Shown here: piece after piece, positions 43,428 through 52,372 of the stretch
Layout: each line of letters starts with the position of its first letter
Numbering within the stretch: the first letter of the stretch is position 1
NCBI RefSeq assembly: GCF_003692965.1
Contig: NZ_REHC01000006.1
Span: 1 to 64,000 of the forward strand
Direction of reading: 5' to 3'
Length of the DNA stretch: 64,000 nt
Source of the DNA: Lactobacillus sp. ESL0246
GTDB lineage: Bacteria; Bacillota; Bacilli; Lactobacillales; Lactobacillaceae
Notes under the pieces: generated by a model
The model's database searches: none
What the model saw: only the letters and a program-made list of their open reading frames with translations
Told to the model about the DNA's origin: nothing
Program-made: the position numbers and the translations under genes

Positions 43428-44081
43428 ATGCAAAATTGGATTAATGCTTTTACATGGCTTAATTTACGCTTTTTATTGATGGGCCTCTGGGTAACTATAT
43501 ATATTTCCGTGATTTCGGTTATTCTAAGTTTTATTTTGGGTTCAATTTTAGGAATTATTCGCTATTCTAAGATTAAATATTTATCAAAAATAGTTGGGTT
43601 TATTATTGATATTATTCGTAATGTTCCATTATTATTGATAATCTTTTTTACCTATTTTGGATTACCAAACTTTGGACTAAGGCCGGAAACGATTCCTGCA
43701 GCAATTATTGCGATGACAATTTTTGAATCTAGTATGATTGCAGAAATTGTTCGTTCAGGAATTGATTCTGTATCTAGTGGTCAAATGGAAGGCGCTCGTT
43801 CAACGGGGATGTCGTTTGTCCAAGCATTATGGCATATTATTTTGCCACAGGCTTATAAAAATATGATTCCAACAATTATTAGTCAATTTGTTTCCTTGAT
43901 TAAGGATACATCATTAGCAACGATTATTGTGGTTCCAGAAATGATGCAGCATGCACAAGTAATATATGGCCAAAATGCTAATTATATTTTGCCAATGTTT
44001 GCTGCATTAGCAGTGCTATATTTCATTGTTTGTTTTACTCTTTCAGTTATAGGTAATATAATTGGTAGACATTTAACATAA
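43428..44081 (+). CDS. Amino acid ABC transporter permease 2 (HisM/GlnP type)
   Basis: A 217-residue membrane protein, paralogous to the previous one. It has DIIRNVPLLLIIFFTYFG and the ATPase-contact motif EGARSTGMSFVQALWHIILP. GAGGAGG lies 10 bp upstream. Last gene of the importer operon; a terminator follows. Confidence 0.93.
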   Translation: MQNWINAFTWLNLRFLLMGLWVTIYISVISVILSFILGSILGIIRYSKIKYLSKIVGFIIDIIRNVPLLLIIFFTYFGLPNFGLRPETIPAAIIAMTIFESSMIAEIVRSGIDSVSSGQMEGARSTGMSFVQALWHIILPQAYKNMIPTIISQFVSLIKDTSLATIIVVPEMMQHAQVIYGQNANYILPMFAALAVLYFIVCFTLSVIGNIIGRHLT

Positions 44082-44095
44082 TAATAAAACAAATA

Positions 44096-44127
44096 AGGCT
44101 TTTGCTGTTAAGGTAAGAGCCTTTTTT
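44096..44127 (+). terminator. Terminator of the amino acid importer operon
   Basis: AAGGCT / AGCCTT stem with a T-run. Confidence 0.75.
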
Positions 44128-44313
44128 ATTTTATTTGAATGGCAGAAGCTACTGCTAGAGATTACTAATAATCAAAGAGTAAGGTTATAATTAGTGGGTA
44201 TTATAATTAAATTAATCAAACCTTTTAGCAAAAGCGTCAAGAACTAGTTTAGAGTAGGCGATAGATTTGCTTGCATTTGCGATGATGTTTCTTTTAGAAA
44301 AGAGGGAGCCACA

Positions 44314-45315
44314 ATTAAACTCGACAATTCGGAGTTCTCATTAACAATTGTTAATGAAATTTTTAACAAATTTCAAGGTTTGCATAATAACGTTATTCAA
44401 AAAGGCAATATCGGCAGTAAGTATGTGTATGCTTTGCAATATAACAATCAATACGACCCGCATAATTATGTCTATCGTGCAAAAAAACGTCGCTATCCTA
44501 TTTTTAAAAAAGTTTTCAGTGCATCAAAAATTGCTGGTGGTCATACACAGACATTTATGTATGCTAATCAAAAAAGCAAATGGTTTATTGGTACTAAAAA
44601 AAATCAAGCTGGCTGGTCTACACAACTTGCAAGAGTGGAAATTCCTTCTAAAAATCAACATTTTAGTAATACAGAATTTTCTCGACTCGCTTATCTTAAC
44701 CGAGCCGGACGGGGGTTAAAAGTTGATGATACTAGTGGAATAGATGAATTTAGTAGGTTCACGGGAAAAGACTTTCTAAGATTTGATGCGGCAATTTCAC
44801 CGCAATATAAAACTTTTCTGTTAGCTACAGTTGATCGAAAAAAAGATAATCTTATTAAAGGTGATAATGGATATTTTATTTTATATGATTTAAACGAGAT
44901 TAATCAGGCTCTCGATGATACAGATGGTAGTTATGTTAATTTGGGCGAAATACCATATTTAAGTGAATTTTATATTAAGCATATTACTGCTAAGAGTAAA
45001 ATTGGCTCATTACAAGGATTTGATTTGGATGATAATAATAATGTTTATATTTCAAGTGAGTATGGTCCAGTAAAAGGTGGCGTCAGTAAAAAGCCAAGAA
45101 GAATTATTAAAATGCCGTGGGGTGTTTGGGGACAATCAAATATGCGTGAGTGGGAAATTTTAGATTTTGATAATGCAGATATTGATATTCCAGGCTATGC
45201 AACGGAGCTTGAAAGTATCCAAGTAATTGCTCAAAATGATTTATACCTGACAATTTCGTATCATAATTCTGCTGGGACTACAACGAGAAGTCGTATTTAT
45301 CGAGTTCGGTGGTAA
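44314..45315 (+). CDS. Helveticin J family class III bacteriocin; expected start codon is ATT
   Basis: A large, heat-labile class III bacteriocin related to helveticin J. Shared segments: VIQKGNIGSKYVYALQ near the N-terminus, AGGHTQTFMYA, QLARVEIP, RLAYLNRAGRG, FDAAISPQYKTFLLATV, SLQGFDLDDNNNVYISSE and LTISYHNSAG near the C-terminus. Starting at ATT 44314 the protein is 333 residues, which equals the usual helveticin J length, and GAGGGAG sits 6 bp before it. No ATG, GTG or TTG occurs in frame between the upstream stop (near 44252) and TTG 44380. That TTG has no binding site and would remove 22 N-terminal residues. Either the start mutated from ATG to ATT (pseudogene or weak expression) or ATT is used. 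There is no signal peptide, as in helveticin J. No immunity gene is adjacent. Confidence 0.85.
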   Translation: MKLDNSEFSLTIVNEIFNKFQGLHNNVIQKGNIGSKYVYALQYNNQYDPHNYVYRAKKRRYPIFKKVFSASKIAGGHTQTFMYANQKSKWFIGTKKNQAGWSTQLARVEIPSKNQHFSNTEFSRLAYLNRAGRGLKVDDTSGIDEFSRFTGKDFLRFDAAISPQYKTFLLATVDRKKDNLIKGDNGYFILYDLNEINQALDDTDGSYVNLGEIPYLSEFYIKHITAKSKIGSLQGFDLDDNNNVYISSEYGPVKGGVSKKPRRIIKMPWGVWGQSNMREWEILDFDNADIDIPGYATELESIQVIAQNDLYLTISYHNSAGTTTRSRIYRVRW

Positions 45316-45327
45316 TAAATTGGACTA

Positions 45328-45370
45328 TAACAAACAGAACTAGATCTAATAGATTTGGTTCTGTTTGTTA
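45328..45370 (+). terminator. Large hairpin after the bacteriocin gene
   Basis: A 13-bp perfect stem, TAACAAACAGAAC with GTTCTGTTTGTTA, around a 17-base loop. The following bases are not a clean T-run, so termination is likely but not certain. Confidence 0.65.
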
Positions 45371-45632
45371 TTAACTCAGTAAGTATCTTTTAATTAAGAA
45401 AGTTAAAAAACTGGTTTTGATAAATTTAACAATTTAAAGACTTACAACTGTAGTAAATATAAAAAATGCTTTTCTAGTATTTCATCTTTTGGTTTTTTGG
45501 GTAATATAGTAGTAAATAGACAATACTATTAGAATCTGGTAATTAAAACATTCAATGATTTTGAAGATTACATCTGAATCATGCCATACTAGTTTACAAT
45601 TGCTAAAAAAGTAATAAGCAACATTAAAAAGC
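45371..45632. other. AT-rich intergenic stretch without a gene
   Basis: No supported gene on either strand. It ends in the promoter of the wall-polysaccharide group. Confidence 0.5.
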
Positions 45633-45660
45633 TTGAGTTAAGTCTGTTGTTTCTTATAAT
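45633..45660 (+). promoter_or_regulatory. Probable promoter of the wall-polysaccharide group
   Basis: TTGAGT, 16-bp spacer, TATAAT at 45655-45660, 34 bp before the first gene. Confidence 0.6.
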
Positions 45661-45694
45661 TTGGAATTAGAATAAGGATTGGGAAAGTTTATTA

Positions 45695-46834
45695 ATGAAA
45701 AAATTTTTGTTTCGTCTATATTTAAACCTAATGAAACTAGTTGCTCGCTTTACGCGCATCAATAACAAAAGTGTCGTTATCTTGAATGGTGCTGGTCGAT
45801 CTGGATCAAATGGTTATATATTTGCGAAGTATCTTCAAAAAAATCATCCGGAATATAAAGTCACTGTTGTAGAGCCGTGGCCCTCCTCACATTTGCCCTT
45901 TTCAATTTGGCGTAAGATTGGACAGGCTAAATTTATTGTAACAACTCATCAGCCATTTAAAATTCATTCTAGGCAAATAAATGTGCAATTTTGGCATGGT
46001 GTTCCACTTAAACGAATGGGTATTATGGCAAATAATACTGATCGAAAAGCTGATCTGCGCAATGTAAAATTATGGCAAAAAAATGTGGATATTGTTTGTT
46101 CAAGTTCTGACTTATATGAAACTATGATGAGTGCATGTTGCGCAATTGATACTAGTAAGTATCAGAAGGTCGGCTTTCCTCGTACTGATGCCTTAAAAAA
46201 TCCAGTGATCACTAAAAAGCAACTTTTGTATGACTTATTTAAGCAAATTGATGATCAAGCTCAGATTGGGATTTATATGCCGACATTTCGCTATGAACTT
46301 GAAGATAGTCAAATAATAAATCAAATTAAAGCAGGTAATTTTTTTGCGTTACCGGATTTTGACATTGAGTCGTTAAATCAAAATTTAAAAAGGCAGCATC
46401 AATATTTATTGGTTAAATTACATCCGTATGAGCAGAAGCTAGTCGGAAATTTTACTAGTCAATATTCCCAAATTGCCTTCCTCAATGATGATTATTTGTT
46501 TGAACATGAATGTGATTTGTATGAACTTCTTGGTTCTACTTCATTTTTAATCACCGATTTTTCTTCGATTTATTTTGATTATCTTGCGTTTGATCGCCCT
46601 ATAATTTTTATTACTAATTTTTTGGCACAATATCAAAAGAAACGAGGATTACTAATAGGTCCTTACACTGAGGTAGTACCAGGACCGTGTGTTAAAAGTC
46701 AAAAAGAGTTGGTAGCTGCTTTATCGGCTCCCAATAATTATCAAACAAAACGACATTATTGGTATAATTTAACAAATCAGGTTCAAGGCATTTCGGCTTG
46801 CGATGCCATTTTTAAGATGATGACTAAAGATTAG
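45695..46834 (+). CDS. CDP-glycerol glycerophosphotransferase family protein (TagB/TagF-like)
   Basis: A 379-residue membrane-associated transferase. The Glyphos_transf domain fills most of the chain: QFWHGVPLKRMGI with the catalytic-region histidine, a middle YMPTFRYE, LVKLHPYE with a second conserved histidine, and SFLITDFSSIYFDYLAF near the C-terminus. Such enzymes add glycerol or ribitol phosphate to wall polymers or decorate polysaccharides. It is shorter than TagF and closest to TagB-like or capsule-type transferases. It starts a three-gene group with a flippase and a glycosyltransferase. Confidence 0.85.
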   Translation: MKKFLFRLYLNLMKLVARFTRINNKSVVILNGAGRSGSNGYIFAKYLQKNHPEYKVTVVEPWPSSHLPFSIWRKIGQAKFIVTTHQPFKIHSRQINVQFWHGVPLKRMGIMANNTDRKADLRNVKLWQKNVDIVCSSSDLYETMMSACCAIDTSKYQKVGFPRTDALKNPVITKKQLLYDLFKQIDDQAQIGIYMPTFRYELEDSQIINQIKAGNFFALPDFDIESLNQNLKRQHQYLLVKLHPYEQKLVGNFTSQYSQIAFLNDDYLFEHECDLYELLGSTSFLITDFSSIYFDYLAFDRPIIFITNFLAQYQKKRGLLIGPYTEVVPGPCVKSQKELVAALSAPNNYQTKRHYWYNLTNQVQGISACDAIFKMMTKD

Positions 46835-46843
46835 AGGAAAGTT

Positions 46844-48274
46844 GTGAAACGAACTTTTTTAAATATTTTATATAATGCTGTTTATCAGATCTTTCTCGTT
46901 TTAGTTCCACTAATTACGGTACCCTATCTGTCAAGAATTTTGGGTCCTAAAACATATGGTATTTATAGTAATGTGAACAATATTGTGCAATTTTTGATGA
47001 TTTTTTGTACTTTATCTGTGTCATATATTGGAATGAGAACTATTTCGCAAGTGCGCTCTTGCGGCAATCAAAAAGATTTGACAGATGCGTTTTGGGGATT
47101 GTGGTATTTTCAAGCAATTGCTGGCGTAGTGACAATTGTATTTCTAATCACAGTCGTAAGTTTTTTCCACATTAAATATTGGAATTACTTATTATTAATG
47201 GTTCCATATTTAATTTCAGCACAGGTTGATATATCGTGGTTTTTTCAAGGATTAGCGGAATTTGGACGAGTGGTTTTAAAGAACACAGCTGTTAAGCTGG
47301 TTTCTGTTGTGCTAATTTTATTATGGGTAAAAAAGCCAGACGACCTTTGGAAATATATGTTGATAATGTCTATTTCAACGATGCTGGGATCCTTTGTTTT
47401 TTGGTTTGATATCCATCGTTATATTGGTGTACCGGTTAAACATTTTTATCAGTTTCAGACAACAATTAAGGCAATCATTACTTTATTGATTCCTCAAATA
47501 GCAACGCAAGTTTATACATCACTTGATAAACCGATTCTCGGGTTGTTTCAAAATTCCACTCAAGTTGCTTTTTATGATAATTCACAGCGAATTTCAAACA
47601 TGGTGTTAGGGATAGTTACCAGTATTTCTTTGGTTATTATGCCCAAAATGGCAAGTGAAAGTAAGGAAGAACAACGAATAATTTTAAAAAAATCACTGGA
47701 AGCGACTGTAATGCTAGGAACCTTGTTTGCAGTAATTATTATGGCGAATACAAAAGAATTTGTTCCATTTTTCTTTGGTGCTAAGTATATTCCAATGACA
47801 TCACTAATGTTCTTTTTTTCATTAACAATTATTATGATTCCAATGGGTGGAGTCTTTGCCAATCAGTTTGCACTTGCTAATCATCGTGATCAAGACTATG
47901 CCTTACCAGTAATTGTTGGCGCAATTTTGGAAGTGATTTTGAGTTATTTTCTTGATCGCTATTATGGAGCCACGGGCGCGATGATTGCCATATTAGCGAC
48001 CGAATTGATAGTTTTAATTTTGCGGTTATGGATTGTACGCGATGGGTATGATTTTAAATACTCTTTTAGAGAAGTTCCCAAATATTTTTTAATTTCTGTG
48101 ATTGTGCTAATAGTTGGAATGGTTATACCACAAATTGTGACATCAGTTTTCTTAAATATGGCAATAAGATCAATTATTATGGCTTGCTTGTATTTTACTT
48201 TGATGTTTTTGATGAAGCTTGATTTTAATCAGGATATCATAATATTGTTCAAAAAAATTTTTAGGAGAAGTTAA
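46844..48274 (+). CDS. Polysaccharide flippase (Wzx / MOP superfamily)
   Basis: A 476-residue membrane protein with about 12-14 helices. The start region LVPLITVPYLSRILGPKTYGIYS is the hallmark of polysaccharide flippases (PST family). It moves lipid-linked repeat units across the membrane. The start is GTG 46844, with GAGG 9 bp upstream. The next gene starts one base after its stop. Confidence 0.93.
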   Translation: MKRTFLNILYNAVYQIFLVLVPLITVPYLSRILGPKTYGIYSNVNNIVQFLMIFCTLSVSYIGMRTISQVRSCGNQKDLTDAFWGLWYFQAIAGVVTIVFLITVVSFFHIKYWNYLLLMVPYLISAQVDISWFFQGLAEFGRVVLKNTAVKLVSVVLILLWVKKPDDLWKYMLIMSISTMLGSFVFWFDIHRYIGVPVKHFYQFQTTIKAIITLLIPQIATQVYTSLDKPILGLFQNSTQVAFYDNSQRISNMVLGIVTSISLVIMPKMASESKEEQRIILKKSLEATVMLGTLFAVIIMANTKEFVPFFFGAKYIPMTSLMFFFSLTIIMIPMGGVFANQFALANHRDQDYALPVIVGAILEVILSYFLDRYYGATGAMIAILATELIVLILRLWIVRDGYDFKYSFREVPKYFLISVIVLIVGMVIPQIVTSVFLNMAIRSIIMACLYFTLMFLMKLDFNQDIIILFKKIFRRS

Positions 48275-48275
48275 A

Positions 48276-48974
48276 ATGATTCCCAAAATTATTCACTATG
48301 TTTGGGTTGGCGGGAATCCGAAACCCAAAAATATTCAACGTTGCATGAAAACGTGGCATAAACATTTACAAGATTATCGATTTATGGAATGGTCTGAAGA
48401 TAATTTTGATCTTCATGAAAATAAGTATATTGAGCAAGCTTATCAGGCAAAAAAGTGGGCCTTTGTATCTGATTATATTCGTGCCAAAGCCGTTTATGAA
48501 TATGGTGGTATTTATCTTGATACTGACGTTTTGGTCTTAGACAATCTGAAAGAGTTACTTGTTGATCGTGCTTTTGCTGGATTTGAAAACAAGGATAATC
48601 CGTTTACTGCAGTTTTTGGTGCTGAAAAAAAGCATCCGCTCCTTAAAGATATGGTTGATTATTATGATAATCGTAACTTTGTATTTGATTGTAGCAATCA
48701 GCTTGCCGGTGTGAATACTCTCTCTGTTTCTACAATTTTAAAAACTAAGTACGGTGCGCAGCCAAATAATCAAGAGCAAATGCTGAAACAAGGCATTCAC
48801 CTCTATCCTGACGGTGTTTTATGCAATCCATCAGCAGCTTCGAAAACAATTCATGTTTTTACTGGAACTTGGATGGAGGGAGAAAAGCCGCTAAAGCGCA
48901 AGCTTGTAACGGCACTTAAGGCAAGAATTAAAACACCAAAAGAAGCATCACTTTATGCTAGGCTTTTAAGATAA
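48276..48974 (+). CDS. Glycosyltransferase with DXD motif (OCH1/Gly_transf_sug family)
   Basis: A 232-residue GT-A type glycosyltransferase. The family start IPKIIHYVWVGG and the DXD metal-binding motif in YGGIYLDTDVLVLD (near residue 85) are clear. It adds a hexose to the repeat unit carried by the neighbouring flippase (inferred). Its stop overlaps the ATG of the sprT-like gene. Confidence 0.9.
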   Translation: MIPKIIHYVWVGGNPKPKNIQRCMKTWHKHLQDYRFMEWSEDNFDLHENKYIEQAYQAKKWAFVSDYIRAKAVYEYGGIYLDTDVLVLDNLKELLVDRAFAGFENKDNPFTAVFGAEKKHPLLKDMVDYYDNRNFVFDCSNQLAGVNTLSVSTILKTKYGAQPNNQEQMLKQGIHLYPDGVLCNPSAASKTIHVFTGTWMEGEKPLKRKLVTALKARIKTPKEASLYARLLR

Positions 48975-49429
48975 TGACACAGTATGAATTAGAACAGTTG
49001 GTCAAAGAAATTTCTTTTAGGTTTTTTGGACAAAAATTTTCACATCAAGTTAAAATTAATCACCGAATGACCACAACCGGAGGACGCTACCATTTAAACG
49101 ATCATCATTTGGAAATTAATGCCCATTTTTTGCTACCACAATATCGTGATGAATTAATTGGAATTATCAAGCACGAATTAACTCATTATCATCTTCATCT
49201 AGCTGGCAAAGGATACCACCATCGAGACCGTGATTTTAAAGTTTTACTTAATCAAGTAGGTGGTTATCAGTTTACTCCTGATATTGGATTACGGCGTACG
49301 AAAAAAGTGCGTTATGCTTATTTATGTCAAGATTGTGGACAAAACTTTATGCGAGTGCGCCGGATCAATTTAAGGCGCTATGTTTGTGGAAACTGTGGTG
49401 GTAAATTAATTCAACTTACTCTTAAATAA
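48974..49429 (+). CDS. SprT-like zinc metalloprotein
   Basis: A 151-residue protein of the SprT family. The zinc-metallopeptidase helix IIKHELTHYHLHLAG contains HELTH, and two C-terminal CxxC pairs (CQDCG and CGNCG) form a zinc ribbon. Vertebrate relatives degrade DNA-protein crosslinks; the bacterial role is not established. It overlaps the previous gene by one base, but its wide conservation in Firmicutes suggests the link to the sugar genes is incidental. Confidence 0.9.
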   Translation: MTQYELEQLVKEISFRFFGQKFSHQVKINHRMTTTGGRYHLNDHHLEINAHFLLPQYRDELIGIIKHELTHYHLHLAGKGYHHRDRDFKVLLNQVGGYQFTPDIGLRRTKKVRYAYLCQDCGQNFMRVRRINLRRYVCGNCGGKLIQLTLK

Positions 49430-49444
49430 TTTGTATGATTTTGT

Positions 49445-49498
49445 TTGACAATGTATTTATTAAGAAACTATAATTTAATTATAAGATTAGGTACCTAA
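49445..49498 (+). promoter_or_regulatory. Promoter and operator of the MarR-ABC exporter genes
   Basis: TTGACA at 49445-49450, 18-bp spacer, TATAAT at 49469-49474. The perfect palindrome TTAGGTACCTAA follows at 49487-49498, just downstream of the expected start site and before the MarR gene. A MarR dimer on this site would block transcription of its own gene. Promoter and palindrome are seen; binding is inferred. Confidence 0.75.
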
Positions 49499-49522
49499 CT
49501 AAATGGAAAAGGAGATTTTATA

Positions 49523-50209
49523 ATGAGTCAAACAAGTGATAATTTAATGAAACAACTTTATTTTATTATGCGGGCAGGTCGCTATTACATGTTTAAAGGC
49601 GAACAACCAATTTCCGGACAGAAACGTGTTCTAGCGGTTCTTAAGCTTGAAGATGGCTTAACCCAGAACTATTTAGCAGAAATTTTGGCTTTAAAACCAG
49701 GTTCCTTGGCCGAACTGCTCAAGAAAATGGAAGTTAAAGGTTATATTGAACGTAACACTGATGAAAATGATAAACGAGTAAAGCGGGTTTATTTGACTGC
49801 GCTAGGCAAAAAAGAAGCTGAAAAATTAGAAAAAATAAGTCAGGAATATGATACTTCATCATTTTTCTCTGGCTTGAGTGAGGAGGAACAAATTGAGGTT
49901 AGTCGAAAATTAGAAAAAATTGCTAATGGCTGGGATGATGACTTTAAGCATCAAGCCCCAAAATTTGTTGATCCAACTTTTCGGATGAAGGCGTTTAGAC
50001 AATGGCGCAGTGCAGCAGTACATCATGAATTTTCAAAGGAAGAAATTGAAACTATTCGTCATCGGATGTCGGAACGTAATTCTAATGGTTTTCACTGTCA
50101 ATTTAATCACCATGGTTTTAAAGATAGATATTGTTCTGGGGAACGAATGAATCAATATGACAAAGACTTTTGGAAAAAGTTTTGGGGAAAAGATGATAAA
50201 GAAAGTTAA
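49523..50209 (+). CDS. MarR family transcriptional regulator with extended C-terminus
   Basis: A 228-residue regulator, longer than the usual 140-160. The winged helix lies at residues 30-105: LTQNYLAEILALKPGSLAELLKKMEVKGYIER, then DENDKRVKRVYLT for the wing. The extra C-terminal 70-80 residues hold many His, Arg and aromatic residues (VHHEFSKEEIETIRHRM, FHCQFNHHGFK) and two cysteines, which might bind metal or sense redox state; this is speculation. It probably represses the following exporter. GGAGA precedes the ATG. Confidence 0.87.
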   Translation: MSQTSDNLMKQLYFIMRAGRYYMFKGEQPISGQKRVLAVLKLEDGLTQNYLAEILALKPGSLAELLKKMEVKGYIERNTDENDKRVKRVYLTALGKKEAEKLEKISQEYDTSSFFSGLSEEEQIEVSRKLEKIANGWDDDFKHQAPKFVDPTFRMKAFRQWRSAAVHHEFSKEEIETIRHRMSERNSNGFHCQFNHHGFKDRYCSGERMNQYDKDFWKKFWGKDDKES

Positions 50210-50215
50210 TTAATA

Positions 50216-50247
50216 AAAAAGTTTTTCAGAATTGAAAAACTTTTTGT
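50216..50247 (+). terminator. Terminator-like hairpin between the MarR and ABC genes
   Basis: AAAAAGTTTTTC pairs with GAAAAACTTTTT (12 bp) followed by GTTT. It lies in the 69-bp gap of an apparent operon, so it may lower exporter expression or separate two transcripts. Confidence 0.7.
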
Positions 50248-50278
50248 TTAAATCGGAAAAAGAAAGTAGAGATAGGTT

Positions 50279-52030
50279 ATGGCGTTTAAAGCGCATAAAA
50301 AGGAGACCAAGCTTGTTAGTTTGCGAAGTTTTTGGCAATTATTAAGCAAATTACAACTAAAAAAGTCGCTCTTTGTAGCCGGACTAACATTAAGCTTAAT
50401 TACGAGTGTCACCAATTTAGCATTACCGCTTTTAACGAGAAAGTTAGTGGACACGAGTAAATGGAATAGGGTTAACTTTTTTGTTCTTTGGCTGATTGTA
50501 ATTATTTTTGTTCTTCAATTAATTCTAGGAACAATTGGTGGCTATCTTTTGCGTTTTTTTGGTGAAAGTGTCGTGAAAACTTTACGAGAGAAGTTATGGG
50601 CACATTTATTAAGATTACCAATTTCTTACTTTGATGAAAATAAGGCAGGTGAAAGTAGTTCACGACTTGTCAATGATACTGGAGTCATTAAAGACGTGAT
50701 TGCAGCACAGTTTCCCAACTTTATAACTGGTGCATTGCAGTTAATTTTTTCATTAGTGATTTTATTTGTCATGGATTGGCAATTAGCAGCCTTAATGTTT
50801 ATTGTTATTCCCATAGTTGCTTTAGTTTTACTTCCTGTTGGACGAATTATGACACGCTTAGGACGTAAATTACAGGCTGCAACGGCCAGATTCAATGGAG
50901 AAGTTAGTGAAAAATTAGCAGAAGTTAGGCTAATTAAAGCAAGTAATGGTGAAAATTATGAACGTCAAGAAGGCAATAAATTAATTGAAAAGATATTTCA
51001 AATTGGAATTTTGGATGCCAGAGTTGAAGCGATTTTACAACCAATGATGACGACCCTAATGATGGCAGCTTTTGCTGGTATCCTTGCTTTTGGAATTATT
51101 CGTGTTGGTCAAGGAACTTTGACTAGTGGTTCTTTGGTTGCATTTTTGCTTTACTTGTTTAATGTGATCACACCTGTTGCAAATTTTGCTGCTTTCTTTT
51201 CCCAAATTCAAAAGGCTCTCGGATCTACAGAAAGAATTCAAGCAATTTTTCGTTTGCAGCCAGAGGTAAGTATTGTGCAAGATGGCTGTACTTTACGTAA
51301 TCAAACATTATCTTTTGAAAATATTAATTTTAGTTATCAGGTAGGTGAACCGGTTTTACAATCAATTTCTTTTACTGTTAAACCTAATTCTGTCATAGCC
51401 TTTGTTGGTCCGAGTGGAGCAGGAAAGTCGACAATTTTTTCGTTATTAGAACGATTTTATCAACCTGATTCAGGCCAAATTATGATTCAGGGACGTGATA
51501 TTCAATCACTTGATTTACAAGCTTGGCGTGAACAACTTGGTTATGTATCACAAAATAGTGCTATTTTTTCAGGTAGTATTCGTGAAAATTTAAATTATGG
51601 GTTATCGCAAAAATTAAGTGATGATGATCTTTGGCAAGGGCTTAATTTTGCTTATGCAGCTAACTTTGTTCGTGAGTTCCCACAACAGTTAGACACACAA
51701 ATTGGTGAACGTGGAATCAAATTATCTGGCGGACAAAAACAGCGATTAGCAATTGCACGGGCATTTTTGCGCAATCCGCAGATATTAATGCTTGATGAAG
51801 CAACTGCAAGCTTAGATTCGGAATCTGAGCGTAAAGTTCAACAGGCTCTAGAACAATTGATGTCTAATCGAACAACGTTAGTTATTGCTCACCGCTTAGC
51901 AACAATTGTTAATGCTGATCAAATATATTTCATTGAGCATGGCTACATAACTGGTCATGGAACGCATCATGAATTGTTAAAAAATCATCCCCTATACGCT
52001 CGTTATGTTAATGAGCAAATGGTTAATTAG
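50279..52030 (+). CDS. ABC exporter, fused membrane and ATPase domains (multidrug/lipid type)
   Basis: A 583-residue half-transporter working as a dimer. Six helices lie in residues 30-310, with the LPISYFDENKAGESSSRLVNDT exporter motif in the first coupling loop. The ATPase domain from about 340 has Walker A GPSGAGKST, signature LSGGQKQR, Walker B LMLDEATASLD and H-loop AHRLAT. It belongs to the LmrA/BmrA/MsbA group that exports drugs, lipids or peptides. It lies behind the MarR gene, its likely repressor. Confidence 0.92.
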   Translation: MAFKAHKKETKLVSLRSFWQLLSKLQLKKSLFVAGLTLSLITSVTNLALPLLTRKLVDTSKWNRVNFFVLWLIVIIFVLQLILGTIGGYLLRFFGESVVKTLREKLWAHLLRLPISYFDENKAGESSSRLVNDTGVIKDVIAAQFPNFITGALQLIFSLVILFVMDWQLAALMFIVIPIVALVLLPVGRIMTRLGRKLQAATARFNGEVSEKLAEVRLIKASNGENYERQEGNKLIEKIFQIGILDARVEAILQPMMTTLMMAAFAGILAFGIIRVGQGTLTSGSLVAFLLYLFNVITPVANFAAFFSQIQKALGSTERIQAIFRLQPEVSIVQDGCTLRNQTLSFENINFSYQVGEPVLQSISFTVKPNSVIAFVGPSGAGKSTIFSLLERFYQPDSGQIMIQGRDIQSLDLQAWREQLGYVSQNSAIFSGSIRENLNYGLSQKLSDDDLWQGLNFAYAANFVREFPQQLDTQIGERGIKLSGGQKQRLAIARAFLRNPQILMLDEATASLDSESERKVQQALEQLMSNRTTLVIAHRLATIVNADQIYFIEHGYITGHGTHHELLKNHPLYARYVNEQMVN

Positions 52031-52098
52031 TGTTTAAAAAAATGTTCAATAAAAACTTGTGTTGAAGTAAATTTTGCGCTATAGTATTGAATGTACTT

Positions 52099-52184
52099 GC
52101 GGGCATGGCGGAATGGCAGACGCGCAAGACTAAGGATCTTGTGATCGTTTTTAGATCGTGGAAGTTCGAGTCTTCTTGCCCGCA
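52099..52184 (+). tRNA. tRNA-Leu (AAG)
   Basis: Class II tRNA of 86 nt with a long variable arm. Acceptor GCGGGCA pairs with TGCCCGC; loop CTAAGGA gives anticodon AAG. An A at position 34 outside tRNA-Arg is uncommon in bacteria. Lone tRNA gene between the exporter and the glucosaminidase. Confidence 0.94.
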
Positions 52185-52192
52185 TTATTTAG

Positions 52193-52216
52193 AGGAGCTA
52201 TTGCTCCTTTTTTTGT
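52193..52216 (+). terminator. Terminator after tRNA-Leu(AAG)
   Basis: AGGAGC / GCTCCT stem, four-base loop, seven or more T. Confidence 0.88.
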
Positions 52217-52372
52217 CTATTAATGTTGGCATTCAAAATGCTACGTGCTCAAGTTTTAAGCAGTAGTTAATTTTTGAATGCTTTTTTTATTTTAAAAATT
52301 AATTACATTCCATAATTTAAACGTTGAAGAGGTTATACTTAAAGTAACAATTAAAAAAGCAAGGAATATTTC

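Noticed and set aside
44348-44719. 123-codon frame overlapping the bacteriocin gene start
   Set aside because: The other frame clearly matches helveticin J along its whole length; this one has no family match.
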